From Flavobacterium geliluteum (lineage in GTDB: Bacteria > Bacteroidota > Bacteroidia > Flavobacteriales > Flavobacteriaceae): DNA of 60,284 nt. The number at the start of each line of letters is the position of its first letter. The first letter of the stretch is position 1. Below are positions 1 to 8,978 of this stretch, one piece after another. The position numbers and the translations under genes are program-made. Location: NCBI RefSeq assembly GCF_017948595.1, contig NZ_JAGFBV010000028.1:1-60284 (forward strand). Reading direction: 5' to 3'. The notes beneath the pieces were generated by a model. That model ran no database searches. It was given only the letters and a program-made list of their open reading frames with translations, and had not been told where the DNA came from.

Positions 1-166
1 TAAACAAAAAATTGAGATAATTTTGTCTTTGCAAAGCATCGGTTTTGTTTTTTAGTCGGCAAAACAAATTTACTTAACCTTTGCTTTGTATTTTTAATAC
101 TCAAACTAGCAACTTGAATTAATTATTCCAACCTGAAATTTGGCTTTTTTTTATTGGAATTTGATT

Positions 167-372
167 TTACAAAATCATCGTCAACTGGATTCTCTTTCTA
201 TCTTCATCAACTTCTGTAACCTTAACATCAACATGCTGATGCAGCTTCACCACTTCATTTACATCACTCACAAAACCGGGTTTCAATTGCGAAATATGAA
301 CTAATCCGCTTTCCTTGATTCCGATATCAACAAAACAACCAAAGTTGGTAATGTTGTTCTGATTTCATGGTT
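167..372 (-). pseudogene. Displaced 3' fragment of tex (S1 domain end)
   Basis: The minus strand encodes about 63 codons matching the last residues of the intact tex at 2821-4944, ending in a TAA at 167-169. I count only two amino-acid differences (Ala to Pro, Val to Ile) against roughly 18-20 base differences, so most changes are synonymous. Recognisable similarity fades at about 360-372, where an in-frame TGA appears. No upstream part of tex is present. The pattern says the two copies diverged under selection as real genes before this one was truncated, rather than arising as a recent local duplicate that decayed. Confidence 0.85.
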
Positions 373-432
373 TAAATTGTTAACTGTTTTTTTAATTAGA
401 CTTCATTTTTTTAGAAAAAATGATATAATATC

Positions 433-474
433 AAAAATATATTTAACTTTGTTAAAAATATATTTAACTTTGTT
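433..474 (+). repeat. Tandem 21-bp repeat carrying two -7-like boxes
   Basis: A 21-bp unit is repeated twice, perfectly and head to tail, immediately before the start codon at 478. Each unit contains TAACTTTG (444-451 and 465-472), a match to the Bacteroidota -7 consensus TAnnTTTG. The second box is only 5 bp from the ATG, so the first is the likelier active promoter element. The repeat may set the strength or spacing of the promoter of the downstream DUF2089 gene. Confidence 0.55.
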
Positions 475-477
475 AAA

Positions 478-744
478 ATGAAACTACCAGTTAATTGCCC
501 AAGTTGCGATAATGCTTTACGAGTAAGCATGATGAAATGCGATCAGTGTCAAACCGAAGTAAGTGGTACTTATGATTTGCCACTGTATTTAAAATTAAGT
601 AGAGAAGATCAAGATTTTATTCTAGAATTTTTTCTTTCAAGTGGGAGTATCAAAGAAATGGCTAAACAAGCCGGAAACTCTTATCCTACTATGCGGAATA
701 AAATGGATGACCTCATTGAAAAAATTAAAAAATTAAAATCATAA
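478..744 (+). CDS. DUF2089 family protein (zinc ribbon plus HTH-like region)
   Basis: This is a small 88-residue protein. Its N-terminus has two CxxC knuckles (C8-P-S-C11 and C21-D-Q-C24) that would form a zinc ribbon. The C-terminal half resembles a sigma-like helix-turn-helix in which a segment near residue 60 reads as a recognition helix (NSYPTMRNKMDDL). This matches the DUF2089 family, thought to be small transcriptional regulators and often found beside membrane proteins. The next gene starts 2 bp after the stop, so the two are almost certainly co-transcribed and the regulator may act on that membrane protein or its operon. The DNA-binding role is inferred from the family. The start at 478 is chosen because the first zinc knuckle needs it. 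Confidence 0.8.
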   Translation: MKLPVNCPSCDNALRVSMMKCDQCQTEVSGTYDLPLYLKLSREDQDFILEFFLSSGSIKEMAKQAGNSYPTMRNKMDDLIEKIKKLKS

Positions 745-746
745 CC

Positions 747-1334
747 ATGAATTGGAAATTTCTATTTAATCCGTTTTCAAAATTTTCAGAGAAACAATTG
801 TTTATTACTGGTGTTTTGTATTTCATTATCAACTTTTTCACTTGCTTTTTTACAAAAATCCAAATGGATAGCCTCTTTCATTTTACTGAAAATGAAAACC
901 TAAGCCTAACCTCTGGCTTTTTGTTGGTTACTATTAGCAACGTCTCTGCCATCATTTTTCTTTTTTTATTGGCGCTTATAATTAATAAAAAAACACGATT
1001 TATTGATATTACAAATACCGTTTTAATTTCGCAAGCACCTAACTTTCTTATCTTACTATGTATAAAAATTACTAGCATGAATAGTTTGGCTAAAAATCTA
1101 AAAACAAATGCCGAAGCAGCGAATACTTTAAAAATAAATCCTCTAGAGTTATTACCATTGGTCTTTTGCATGTTGATACTACTCGCCATTATTATTTACG
1201 GTTTTGTTTTGATTTATAACGGTTTTAAAACAGCTACTAACTTTAAAAAATGGCAGCACATTGCCTTATTTATAGTATTATTATTCTTTTTTATACTTTT
1301 TCATCAGGTTTATATTCAAAATTTGAATCTTTGA
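747..1334 (+). CDS. Yip1-like multi-pass membrane protein
   Basis: A 195-residue integral membrane protein with about five hydrophobic segments (around residues 18-37, 55-80, 92-112, 133-155 and 170-190). The N-terminal NPFSKFSEKQLF segment and overall topology resemble Yip1-domain proteins of Bacteroidota, which are commonly paired with DUF2089 proteins. It starts two bases after the DUF2089 stop codon, which implies translational coupling. No catalytic motif is visible and the function is unknown. It lies in the block between the displaced tex fragment and intact tex, so it may have arrived with that segment. The family call rests on topology and neighbourhood, not on a diagnostic motif. 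Confidence 0.6.
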   Translation: MNWKFLFNPFSKFSEKQLFITGVLYFIINFFTCFFTKIQMDSLFHFTENENLSLTSGFLLVTISNVSAIIFLFLLALIINKKTRFIDITNTVLISQAPNFLILLCIKITSMNSLAKNLKTNAEAANTLKINPLELLPLVFCMLILLAIIIYGFVLIYNGFKTATNFKKWQHIALFIVLLFFFILFHQVYIQNLNL

Positions 1335-1439
1335 TATAACCTCTAAAATCAAAATTCTATTCTTATTAACATACCTTTCAAATTTAAATCATTTGTAAAA
1401 GGCTAACAATCTATTGTCTAAAATAAAAAATTGAAAACC

Positions 1440-2783
1440 ATGAAAACAAAAATTTTAACCCTAATGCTATTAAGCATTCTATTTATTTTCGCTCAAGAAA
1501 TAACAGGCTCTTGGCAAGGCGAATTAGACGTTCAAGGAATGAAACTTCCATTGATTATTCATATCAAAAAAGATGGTAATAAACTCGTTTCAAGTCTAGA
1601 AAGTCCAAAACAAGGCGTTACTAATATTCCAATTTCTACTATAAGCTTTATTGAAAATCAACTCTTATTTGATGCTACTTCTTTAGGTCTTAGCTATTCA
1701 GGAAAATATAATAATGAAACAATTGATGGTATTTTTAAACAGGGTGGCATGGAGATCCCTTTGATTTTTACAAAACTAAAGGATGGTGAAACTACAAATA
1801 AAATCAAAAGGCCTCAAACCCCTAAAGCACCTTTTAATTATGTTACCGAAGAGATAAGTTTTGTAAACCCAACTGATAAAAATACGTTGGCAGGAACAAT
1901 CTCTGAACCAAAAAATTTTGATAAAAAAAGACCCATTTTAGTCATGATAACAGGTTCTGGTAGGCAAAATCGTGATGAAGAGCTTTTTGAACACAAACCT
2001 TTTGCTGTTATTGCTGATGATTTTGCCAAAAAGGGAATTGCAACTCTTAGAATGGATGACCGCGGGATAGGTGGCTCTTCACAAGGTAGCAAAAGTGAAA
2101 CGACCTATAATTATGCTACCGATATTAGTGCTGCTGTAGACTTCATGATAAAAAAAGGCTATCAAAACATTGGATTAATAGGACATAGCGAAGGTGGAAT
2201 GATTGCTCCAATAGTGGCATCATTGAATAAAAAGGTATCTTTTATGGTTTTAATGGCTGGTCCAGGAACACCTATCGATGAATTGTTAGCTAAACAAATT
2301 TTTTTATCATCAAAATTAATGGGTATGAAGGAAGAAAATTTGCAAAAAGAACTACAATCAAACCAAAAAACATTTGCCTTTATAAAAAATTACGCTGGAA
2401 ATGATTATGAAAAAGATTTAAAAAATTTTCTAACCAAAGAAGGGGAAGAAATAAACGAAGACAATATGAAACAGTTGAAAAATACTTGGTTTAGATACTT
2501 TATAAGTTTTAATCCAGATAAGTATGTATCACAAATAAAAATACCTGTGCTAGCAATCAATGGAAGTTTAGATTTTCAAGTTCCCGCAAAAGATAACTTA
2601 GCCGCAATTGAAAAATCATTAAAAAAAGCCAAAAACAAAAATTTTGAAACTTATGAATTCGAAGGAATGAATCACCTGTTTCAAGAATGTAAAACTGGTG
2701 CACTCGCTGAATATGCCGAAATAGAACAAACTATCTCTCCTAAAGTGCTTGATAAAATGAGTACTTGGATTCTAGATAAATAG
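1440..2783 (+). CDS. Secreted alpha/beta hydrolase with N-terminal lipocalin-like domain
   Basis: About 447 residues from the ATG at 1440; a TTG nine bases upstream is possible but leaves a poorer signal peptide. Residues 1-20 form a Sec signal peptide. Residues 25-115 (opening GSWQG) form a small beta-rich domain often found before peptidase S9-like hydrolases in Flavobacteria. The rest is an alpha/beta hydrolase fold: an oxyanion-type segment (MITGSGRQNRDEE), the nucleophile elbow G-H-S-E-G-G near residue 245, a later Asp in NGSLDFQVP and a His in GMNHLFQ completing the triad. The substrate is unknown; esterase or aminopeptidase-like activity is plausible. It ends just before a bidirectional terminator that separates it from convergent tex. 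Confidence 0.8.
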   Translation: MKTKILTLMLLSILFIFAQEITGSWQGELDVQGMKLPLIIHIKKDGNKLVSSLESPKQGVTNIPISTISFIENQLLFDATSLGLSYSGKYNNETIDGIFKQGGMEIPLIFTKLKDGETTNKIKRPQTPKAPFNYVTEEISFVNPTDKNTLAGTISEPKNFDKKRPILVMITGSGRQNRDEELFEHKPFAVIADDFAKKGIATLRMDDRGIGGSSQGSKSETTYNYATDISAAVDFMIKKGYQNIGLIGHSEGGMIAPIVASLNKKVSFMVLMAGPGTPIDELLAKQIFLSSKLMGMKEENLQKELQSNQKTFAFIKNYAGNDYEKDLKNFLTKEGEEINEDNMKQLKNTWFRYFISFNPDKYVSQIKIPVLAINGSLDFQVPAKDNLAAIEKSLKKAKNKNFETYEFEGMNHLFQECKTGALAEYAEIEQTISPKVLDKMSTWILDK

Positions 2784-2787
2784 AATA

Positions 2788-2815
2788 AAAAGCCCCGAAA
2801 AAAATCGGGGCTTTT
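2788..2815. terminator. Bidirectional intrinsic terminator between hydrolase and tex
   Basis: Perfect 11-bp arms (aaaagccccga / tcggggctttt) enclose an A6 loop. The flanking A and T runs let it work on both strands. It sits between convergent genes, 5 bp after the hydrolase stop and 5 bp before the tex stop. Confidence 0.9.
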
Positions 2816-2820
2816 GTCTT

Positions 2821-4944
2821 TTATAGTACCATCGTCAACTGAATCCTCTTTCTATCCTCATCAACTTCTGTCACTTTTACATCAACATGTTGGTGAAGCT
2901 TCACCACTTCGTTTACGTCGCTTACAAAACCAGCTTTTAGTTGCGAAATATGAACCAATCCGCTTTCCTTGATTCCGATATCAACAAAACAACCAAAATT
3001 GGTAATGTTATTCACAATTCCAGGTAAAATCATTCCGGTTCTCAGGTCTTTGATAGATTTTACATTCGCATCAAATTCAAATACTTTGGCAGATTTTCTT
3101 GGATCTAACCCAGGCTTTTCAAGCTCTTTAATGATGTCTTTTAGGGTTAATAAACCAATTTCAGGAGTAATATAGTTTTCAGCCTTAATTAGGGCTGTTT
3201 TTTCTTTGTTGGCAATCAAATCGTTTACCGAAAGTTTCAAATCTTTTGCCATTTTCTCTACTACGGGATAAGCCTCTGGATGTACTGCAGAATTATCCAA
3301 AGGATTTTTGGCATTCGAAATCCTGATAAAAGCGGCGCCTTGCTGATAGGCTTTCTCGCCTAAGCGAGGCACTTTTTTGAGCTGTTTTCGGTCTTCAAAA
3401 GGTCCATTTTCTGAGCGGTATTGCACGATGTTTTCGGCCAGTTTCTCCCCTATTCCACTCACATAACTCAATAAATGTTTACTCGCAGTATTAATATTGA
3501 TTCCAACCGAGTTTACACAGCGAATAACTGTCGCATCAAGCTCTTCTTTGAGTTTAGTTTGATCAACATCATGTTGGTATTGGCCTACGCCGATGGCTTT
3601 CGGGTCAATTTTTACCAATTCGGCCAAAGGATCTGATAGCCTTCTTCCGATAGAAACCGAACCACGAACCGTAACATCATAATTAGGAAATTCTTCTCGC
3701 GCAATTTTTGATGCAGAATATACCGAAGCTCCTGCCTCAGAAACTATAAAAACTTGTAACGGTTTATCAAACGCGATTTTTTTTATGAAAAATTCGGTCT
3801 CGCGCGAAGCGGTTCCGTTTCCTATCGAAATCGCATCAATCTGATACGCATTGACCATCGAGCGGATTTTCTTGATCGCCATTGCTTCCTCATTTTGAGG
3901 TGCGTGCGGATAAATGGTTTCGTTGTACAATAAATCGCCTTTTTCGTCCAAACAAACTACTTTACAACCGCTTCTAAATCCCGGATCTATTGCCAAAATA
4001 CGTTTTTCGCCCAAAGGGGGCGCCAATAACAACTGGCCCAAATTATTGGCAAATACCTGAATAGAATTGGCATCCGCTTTTGCTTTAGCTTCTTGCAAAG
4101 TTTCGTTTCCAATTGCTGGATTTAGCAATCTTTTGTAACTATCTTCAATTGCTAACTGTAAATGCGCCGTGGTACTGTTTTGTTTTTTAATGATAATTTC
4201 GTCAATTACATCGTATGCTTCATCGATATCAACATCTACTTTCAACTTTACAAAACCTTCATTTTCGGCACGAAGCATGGCCAGTAATCTGTGCGAAGGT
4301 GCTTTTGTCAAAGGCTCTTCCCAATCAAAATATTGACTGAATTTTTGTGCTCCTTCTTCTTCTGCTTTCTTTTTTACAACTTTGGTTCCAATTGTTGCTT
4401 TACGCTGAAATAATCTACGCAATTGTTTACGAACATAAATATTTTCGTTAATCCATTCTGCAACAATGTCACGCGCACCTTGCATTGCAGCTTCTTCATT
4501 AATTACATTTTCATTCAAATATTGGGTCGAAATAAAATCGATATCCACATCATTTTCAGACATGATTATTTTTGCCAAAGGCTCTAAACCAAATTCACGA
4601 GCTACATCGGCTTTGGTTTTTTTCTTCTTTTTATAAGGAAGGTAAAAATCTTCAATTTCTTGTAAATCAAAACTTTGATCGATTTTTTGTTTCAATTCTG
4701 GAGTAAGTGCTTTTTGCTCTTCTATAGATTTTAAAACTGCTTCTTTTCGTTTTACAATTGCTTCGTATTCTTTTTGCAGTTTAGCAATTTGCTCAATCTG
4801 AACCTCATCAAGATTTCCTGTCGTATCTTTTCGATAACGTGAAATAAACGGAATCGTACAATCTTCTTCTAATAATTGTACCGTTTTTTGAATGTTAATT
4901 GCGGCTGTTTGAACAGTCTTGGCAATGAATTGAATGTTTGTCAT
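2821..4944 (-). CDS. tex: Tex family RNA-binding transcription accessory protein
   Basis: A 707-residue Tex homologue, slightly shorter than the usual 750-780. The order of domains is the Tex N-terminal helical region (about 5-190), a YqgF/RNase H-like domain beginning with AIDPGFRSG near residue 315, a helix-hairpin-helix segment (SGIGEKLAENIV) near 495, and a C-terminal S1 RNA-binding domain from about 635. Tex is a cytoplasmic nucleic-acid-binding protein linked to transcription and RNA metabolism. The gene is complete, but a diverged copy of its last ~63 codons lies 2.5 kb further along at 167-372, so this locus has been rearranged or exchanged. The start is the ATG whose complement ends at 4944. 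Confidence 0.93.
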   Translation of the reverse strand: MTNIQFIAKTVQTAAINIQKTVQLLEEDCTIPFISRYRKDTTGNLDEVQIEQIAKLQKEYEAIVKRKEAVLKSIEEQKALTPELKQKIDQSFDLQEIEDFYLPYKKKKKTKADVAREFGLEPLAKIIMSENDVDIDFISTQYLNENVINEEAAMQGARDIVAEWINENIYVRKQLRRLFQRKATIGTKVVKKKAEEEGAQKFSQYFDWEEPLTKAPSHRLLAMLRAENEGFVKLKVDVDIDEAYDVIDEIIIKKQNSTTAHLQLAIEDSYKRLLNPAIGNETLQEAKAKADANSIQVFANNLGQLLLAPPLGEKRILAIDPGFRSGCKVVCLDEKGDLLYNETIYPHAPQNEEAMAIKKIRSMVNAYQIDAISIGNGTASRETEFFIKKIAFDKPLQVFIVSEAGASVYSASKIAREEFPNYDVTVRGSVSIGRRLSDPLAELVKIDPKAIGVGQYQHDVDQTKLKEELDATVIRCVNSVGININTASKHLLSYVSGIGEKLAENIVQYRSENGPFEDRKQLKKVPRLGEKAYQQGAAFIRISNAKNPLDNSAVHPEAYPVVEKMAKDLKLSVNDLIANKEKTALIKAENYITPEIGLLTLKDIIKELEKPGLDPRKSAKVFEFDANVKSIKDLRTGMILPGIVNNITNFGCFVDIGIKESGLVHISQLKAGFVSDVNEVVKLHQHVDVKVTEVDEDRKRIQLTMVL

Positions 4945-5010
4945 TTGATGAATGAAATAATTTCTTATTTATAAAACGATATAATTTACTTGTTAAAATA
5001 AAAAGGTAAA

Positions 5011-5043
5011 TTGATCAATAATTCCGCTAAAATAATATCTTTG
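5011..5043 (+). promoter_or_regulatory. Bacteroidota-type promoter for the DUF1294 gene
   Basis: TTG at 5011-5013 and TATCTTTG at 5036-5043 are separated by 22 bp, matching the -33/-7 arrangement of Bacteroidota. The -7 box is only 12-18 bp before the candidate start codons, so the 5' leader would be very short. Confidence 0.55.
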
Positions 5044-5054
5044 TTTGTAATTTT

Positions 5055-5330
5055 ATGCTAATGAATATTTTATTACTATATTTTTTTATTGTAAATAGTT
5101 TCATCTTTATAATAGCTGGTTACGATAAATATCAAGCCAGAAAAAATAAACGCAGAATTCCAGAAAATACCCTGTTTTTCTTTGAAGCAATTGGCGGAAC
5201 ACTCGGTTTATTATTGGCAATGCTATTTTTTAGACATAAAACGAGTAAAACTTCATTTATTGTAAAATTCACTCTTATTTTATTAATCCAGCTCCTAGTA
5301 ATTTATCTAAAATTAAACGATAAATTTTAA
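5055..5330 (+). CDS. DUF1294 family small membrane protein
   Basis: A 91-residue protein with three hydrophobic segments: residues 3-22, about 43-60 and about 70-87. The signature YDKYQARKNKRRIPE followed by a Gly-rich membrane segment (GGTLGLLLAM) and the RHKTSKTSF loop is the DUF1294 pattern; these short inner-membrane proteins have no established function. A second ATG at 5061 fits better with the promoter spacing and is an alternative start. The gene appears monocistronic: the following rpiB gene is convergent, with a strong hairpin between them. Confidence 0.8.
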   Translation: MLMNILLLYFFIVNSFIFIIAGYDKYQARKNKRRIPENTLFFFEAIGGTLGLLLAMLFFRHKTSKTSFIVKFTLILLIQLLVIYLKLNDKF

Positions 5331-5402
5331 ACAATTACATTGTTAATAACTCTATAACTATCTATTTATAAACTACTTAAATAAATAGTTTTAATTAATT
5401 TA

Positions 5403-5448
5403 AATAAACACACCGGATGAATTTAAAAATTCGCCCGGTGTGTTTATT
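5403..5448. terminator. Strong hairpin terminator between DUF1294 gene and rpiB
   Basis: Perfect 14-bp arms, 5403-5416 (aataaacacaccgg) and 5435-5448, with a second small stem in the loop. It lies between convergent genes and probably serves both, although the flanking T runs are short. Confidence 0.7.
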
Positions 5449-5484
5449 ATTTTGGTGCGAAGCACCCGATTTTTTTTTGCCTTC

Positions 5485-5916
5485 TTACTGGCAAGCGATT
5501 TTATTCACTCTATTTTGATGTCTTCCTCCTTCAAATGCAGTAGTTAAGAAAGTTTCAACAATTTCAACCGCTTGGGGAATAGAGGTAAAACGGGCTGGAA
5601 TGCTTACAATATTGGCATCATTGTGTAAACGTGTTAAATAAGCAATTTCTTTAGTCCAGCACAAACCAGCTCTAACTTTAGGATGTTTGTTAACCGTCAT
5701 GGCAATTCCGTTTCCGCTTCCGCAGATTACAATTCCAAAATCAGCTTTTCCTTCCGAAACATCATTGGCAACAGGATGTCCAAAATCCGGATAATCAACA
5801 GAATCCTCAGAATCTGTACCATAATTGGTTACTTCATATCCTTTTGCTTTGAGCATGGTAACAATCGCTTTTTTATAATCTGGTCCTGCGTGGTCGTTTC
5901 CTATCGAAATTTTCAT
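5485..5916 (-). CDS. rpiB: Ribose-5-phosphate isomerase B
   Basis: A 143-residue protein of normal length for the RpiB/LacAB family. It begins MKISIGNDHAG, the phosphate-binding start of the family, and carries the catalytic cysteine in I-C-G-S-G-N-G near residue 65. The HNDANIVSIPAR segment lies in the second half. It interconverts ribose 5-phosphate and ribulose 5-phosphate in the non-oxidative pentose phosphate pathway, in the cytoplasm, as a dimer. It stands alone on the minus strand between two plus-strand genes. Confidence 0.93.
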   Translation of the reverse strand: MKISIGNDHAGPDYKKAIVTMLKAKGYEVTNYGTDSEDSVDYPDFGHPVANDVSEGKADFGIVICGSGNGIAMTVNKHPKVRAGLCWTKEIAYLTRLHNDANIVSIPARFTSIPQAVEIVETFLTTAFEGGRHQNRVNKIACQ

Positions 5917-6083
5917 TTTTATACTATTAAGTTGTGTGCTGCAAATTTAGACAAAGAAATTTATATATAGTTTATTATAAACATACTAATTGATAAAAAT
6001 AACCCTAAATAAAACCTTTAAAGTTGTATTTTATTGTAGGTTTTTTATTATTTTAGTCAAAAATAAACCAAAAATTCATAACT

Positions 6084-7994
6084 ATGAAAAAAACCAAAAT
6101 TATTAGCCCTATTTTATTTATACTAATTTCTTTTCTTTTTTGGAATTGTAATCAAGATCCATCTGAACAAAATATTGAAAAAAGTGAAGTTTCAAATATT
6201 TTATCCAATATTAAACAAGAAAATACAACACTTGATGAAATTAAGAATGATATATATCTAAGTTCTATCACACAAAAGGCTTTTAAAAAAATCAAAACCA
6301 ATGGAAATTCCTCAAAAAACATAAATTCACTATTATTTAATTTAAATTTATCAAACGAAGTAAAAAAATATAGTTTAAACGATTACACATCCTATACTAT
6401 CCCTATTATTAATGATTATGGAAATTCATATATTTTTCAAAATCTAGTAATTGAAAAAGATATTTTAAGAGATGCTGTCTATCTGGTAACTTATTATCCT
6501 GATGATAATTATAAAGAATCGATCAAAAAACATTTACTTCCTAACAATAATATTGATTATACCGGAAGTAAAAAAATTGAATATCTATATTATAAAAGAA
6601 AAGTAAATATTGAAAATAAAGATACATCTAAAACAGGAAAAAATACAGAGGAATCAATTTCAGATGAAAATATTGAAGAACCTATAACTATTTGTGTAGA
6701 AACTTATACTCCTAAAAATTGTACTAATGGCGGAAACCATTCTCCAGGTCAATCATGTGATCCTGGAGCAAGTTCAGGTGGTACATCAGGCTGGATTGTG
6801 TCTGTTAGTTGTACTACAATACCATCTCCTCAGCCTCCTGGTCCCGGTCCTGGTCCCGGCTGTACAGGTTGTGTAGAACCTGTTGGAGGGGCTAATTCAT
6901 ATAGTGGAATTTATTATTCACAAAATAGTATAAATACAAATTGGACTCCCCAATATGTTTGCGTATCACAAAGTTCTGGAGGAGGCTGTAGTAAAGTCGT
7001 ACCCTATACACCGGTATTAACTATTCCTATGACAGATCCATTTAATTACTACGGAAGTGTTTTTCAACCAGATGACATAAATCTTTTAACAAGATTTGAA
7101 TATGCGGGAACAAGAGCAGCAATTGATGAATATTTAGAAAGTCATAAAACTTTAGGAGGAGGATATTCTATAGAAACACAAATATTAGTTAATAATGTTT
7201 TGGATGCAGTAAAAAACAATTTTAATTTTATGCTGGATGACTTCCCAACTATAGACGTTAGGGCATCTCTAAGATCGCCTGTAAATATTGATAGAACAAG
7301 CATTAATAATGCTACTCCCGAAGGTGCTAAATTTAATACTATTTACAATGCTCTTACAACTTCTCCAGCATTTCAAAAATTATTTATTGATATATTTGGT
7401 GATAGTAATCGTTTTAATGTAAAATTTGAAATAGATGAACATGTATATGAAGATAATAACCCAAGCAAGGGAGAAGTAAATGCAACTACAAGTCAAATAT
7501 CAGGTACAAATAATATTACAATAAAAATAAATAAACAAATACTAAGTCAATTAACTGCAAAAAGTCAAATAACAATAGAAAATGCTAAAACTATTTTACA
7601 TGAATGTATACATGCTTTTCTATTTATTAAAGAAAATAATCCTAAAATAGGTATTGATATTGAAAAAGCAATTCAAACAGGTTATCCAAATTACAATGGA
7701 CAGCATAACTTTATGTATAATAATATGATTCCTACAATGCAAAAAATTCTTTCTGAAATTAGAGATCTAGTAACAACTCAAAGAGGAAGAACAGAAGTAG
7801 AAAGTTTAACTATGCATCCTACACTTGAACCATTAACTTCTATTTCCTGGGATTGGAATGAATATTATAAATATATTAGCTTAAAAGGATTAGATAAAAT
7901 AATTTTATTTCAAAATGATTTTCCTATACTTTCAGATAAACTAAGATTGTATTCAAATTATATTAGTTATGGTGCACAAGAATTAGATCGTTAA
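6084..7994 (+). CDS. Zincin-like (HExxH) lipoprotein, full-length member of a tandem module
   Basis: A 636-residue protein with a signal peptide ending at a lipobox-like FWN-Cys22, so it is probably a lipoprotein; the CNQD start resembles surface-export signals but this is not certain. After a polar N-terminal domain there is a Cys-, Gly- and Pro-rich hinge (about residues 210-300, including a PGPGPGPG run). The C-terminal ~140 residues hold H506-E-C-I-H510, the zincin metalloprotease signature, with a possible third ligand His541 in GQHNFMYN. I do not recognise the family. The next gene, 19 bp downstream, encodes a small secreted protein, and a truncated copy of this C-terminal domain with a second copy of the partner follows. 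It is either a surface protease with an accessory protein or a toxin-like effector with an immunity partner. Confidence 0.75.
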   Translation: MKKTKIISPILFILISFLFWNCNQDPSEQNIEKSEVSNILSNIKQENTTLDEIKNDIYLSSITQKAFKKIKTNGNSSKNINSLLFNLNLSNEVKKYSLNDYTSYTIPIINDYGNSYIFQNLVIEKDILRDAVYLVTYYPDDNYKESIKKHLLPNNNIDYTGSKKIEYLYYKRKVNIENKDTSKTGKNTEESISDENIEEPITICVETYTPKNCTNGGNHSPGQSCDPGASSGGTSGWIVSVSCTTIPSPQPPGPGPGPGCTGCVEPVGGANSYSGIYYSQNSINTNWTPQYVCVSQSSGGGCSKVVPYTPVLTIPMTDPFNYYGSVFQPDDINLLTRFEYAGTRAAIDEYLESHKTLGGGYSIETQILVNNVLDAVKNNFNFMLDDFPTIDVRASLRSPVNIDRTSINNATPEGAKFNTIYNALTTSPAFQKLFIDIFGDSNRFNVKFEIDEHVYEDNNPSKGEVNATTSQISGTNNITIKINKQILSQLTAKSQITIENAKTILHECIHAFLFIKENNPKIGIDIEKAIQTGYPNYNGQHNFMYNNMIPTMQKILSEIRDLVTTQRGRTEVESLTMHPTLEPLTSISWDWNEYYKYISLKGLDKIILFQNDFPILSDKLRLYSNYISYGAQELDR

Positions 7995-8013
7995 AAAATA
8001 ACATTTAAATAAG

Positions 8014-8484
8014 ATGAAAAAATCAATAATTTTTATTTTCGTACTACTTATATATCATATTTCTATCAATGCACAAGACATTAATCACATAAAAACACTT
8101 GATACTATTTATGTAAAATTTAAAAAATCTAAAAATCAAATCAAAGAAATTAAAGAAAATGGAAATTATCGATTTTATACAATTTATTTAGAAAATAATA
8201 AAAATCGAGAATATTTCAATTTTACTAAACCTGATTATAAAGATTATTCTACAGATGAAAAACGTTCATTTCTTCCAAGAAATGAACAAAAATCATTTCT
8301 TAAAAAACATAAAAAAGATATTATTGGAATTAGTTTTTTTAATAAATATGGTATTGTAAAAAGTACCTATACAGCATTTGAAAAATGTAATGTGATTTAC
8401 ATTATTGATTGTGATGAACAAAAAAAAGGAAAAATTATTTTATACAGGGTTTTAAAATATAGTTCTTACACAATGGGAGAATAA
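8014..8484 (+). CDS. Small secreted partner of the zincin-like lipoprotein
   Basis: A 156-residue protein with a clear Sec signal peptide (residues 1-20, ending ISINA-Q), a lysine-rich mature part and a conserved C-terminal core: SFFNKYG, TAFEKCNVIYIID and the final SSYTMGE. A diverged paralogue lies at 8979-9464, so the family is real even though I cannot name it. It begins 19 bp after the lipoprotein stop and must be co-transcribed with it. The pairing repeats in the second, decayed module. Its likely place is the periplasm or cell surface, where it could inhibit, chaperone or protect against the HExxH protein; this role is inference from gene order only. Confidence 0.7.
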   Translation: MKKSIIFIFVLLIYHISINAQDINHIKTLDTIYVKFKKSKNQIKEIKENGNYRFYTIYLENNKNREYFNFTKPDYKDYSTDEKRSFLPRNEQKSFLKKHKKDIIGISFFNKYGIVKSTYTAFEKCNVIYIIDCDEQKKGKIILYRVLKYSSYTMGE

Positions 8485-8489
8485 TATCA

Positions 8490-8522
8490 AAAGCAGTTAT
8501 AGTGTTTCATTAGAACTGCTTT
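8490..8522 (+). terminator. Possible weak terminator after the first module
   Basis: Nine-base arms (aaagcagtt / aactgcttt) surround a 15-base loop just after the stop at 8484. There is no strong T run after it, so termination would be inefficient. Confidence 0.4.
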
Positions 8523-8540
8523 AAAATTTAGTATAAAAGT

Positions 8541-8975
8541 AAAGTCAAACTAAAATCGAGAATGCTAAAACTATTTTACATGAATCTATTCATTCTTATC
8601 TTTTTGTAAAAGAAAATTTCCCTTCAGCAGGAGCAGATTTTGTTAAAATTTTGAATACCATGTATCCAACGGCTAATAAGCAACATGATTTTATGTATAA
8701 CCAAATGATTCCTACCATGCAAAAGGTGCTTTCTGAAATTAGAGATTTGGCCACAACACCAACAAAAAGAGCTAATTTAGAACAATATACTATGTATACT
8801 TCTCAAAATCCGTTGACATCTTCTCCATTTAATTGGTCAGATTTTTATTTTTTACTTAAGTTTAAGTGGATTGGATGAAGCAAGTTGTTTTAAGCAAGAT
8901 TTTCCTAGTGGATCTGATAAGCTATCTTTATTAAATCAATATGTTAGAAGTGGAAAAATCGAGTTAGATAGATAA
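8541..8975 (+). pseudogene. Orphan C-terminal zincin domain, 5'-truncated and frameshifted
   Basis: Homology to the lipoprotein at 6084-7994 begins abruptly at about residue 493 of that protein and runs to its stop. The HExxH motif survives as HESIH (8579 onward), as does QHDFMYN. There is no N-terminal region or signal peptide. The reading frame is broken once near 8845-8854, by about one extra base in a T-rich stretch. In the shifted frame the end reads LSGLDEAS to ELDR-stop, matching the parent's GLDK and ELDR ends. The next pseudogene starts 3 bp later. A C-terminal domain kept with its own partner but without an N-terminus is typical of orphan cassettes in polymorphic effector loci, though simple tandem-duplication decay explains it equally well. 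Confidence 0.8.
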
Positions 8976-8978
8976 AAT

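Noticed and set aside
1..166. Coding end of an upstream gene
   Set aside because: All frames contain frequent stops and no recognisable protein sequence.
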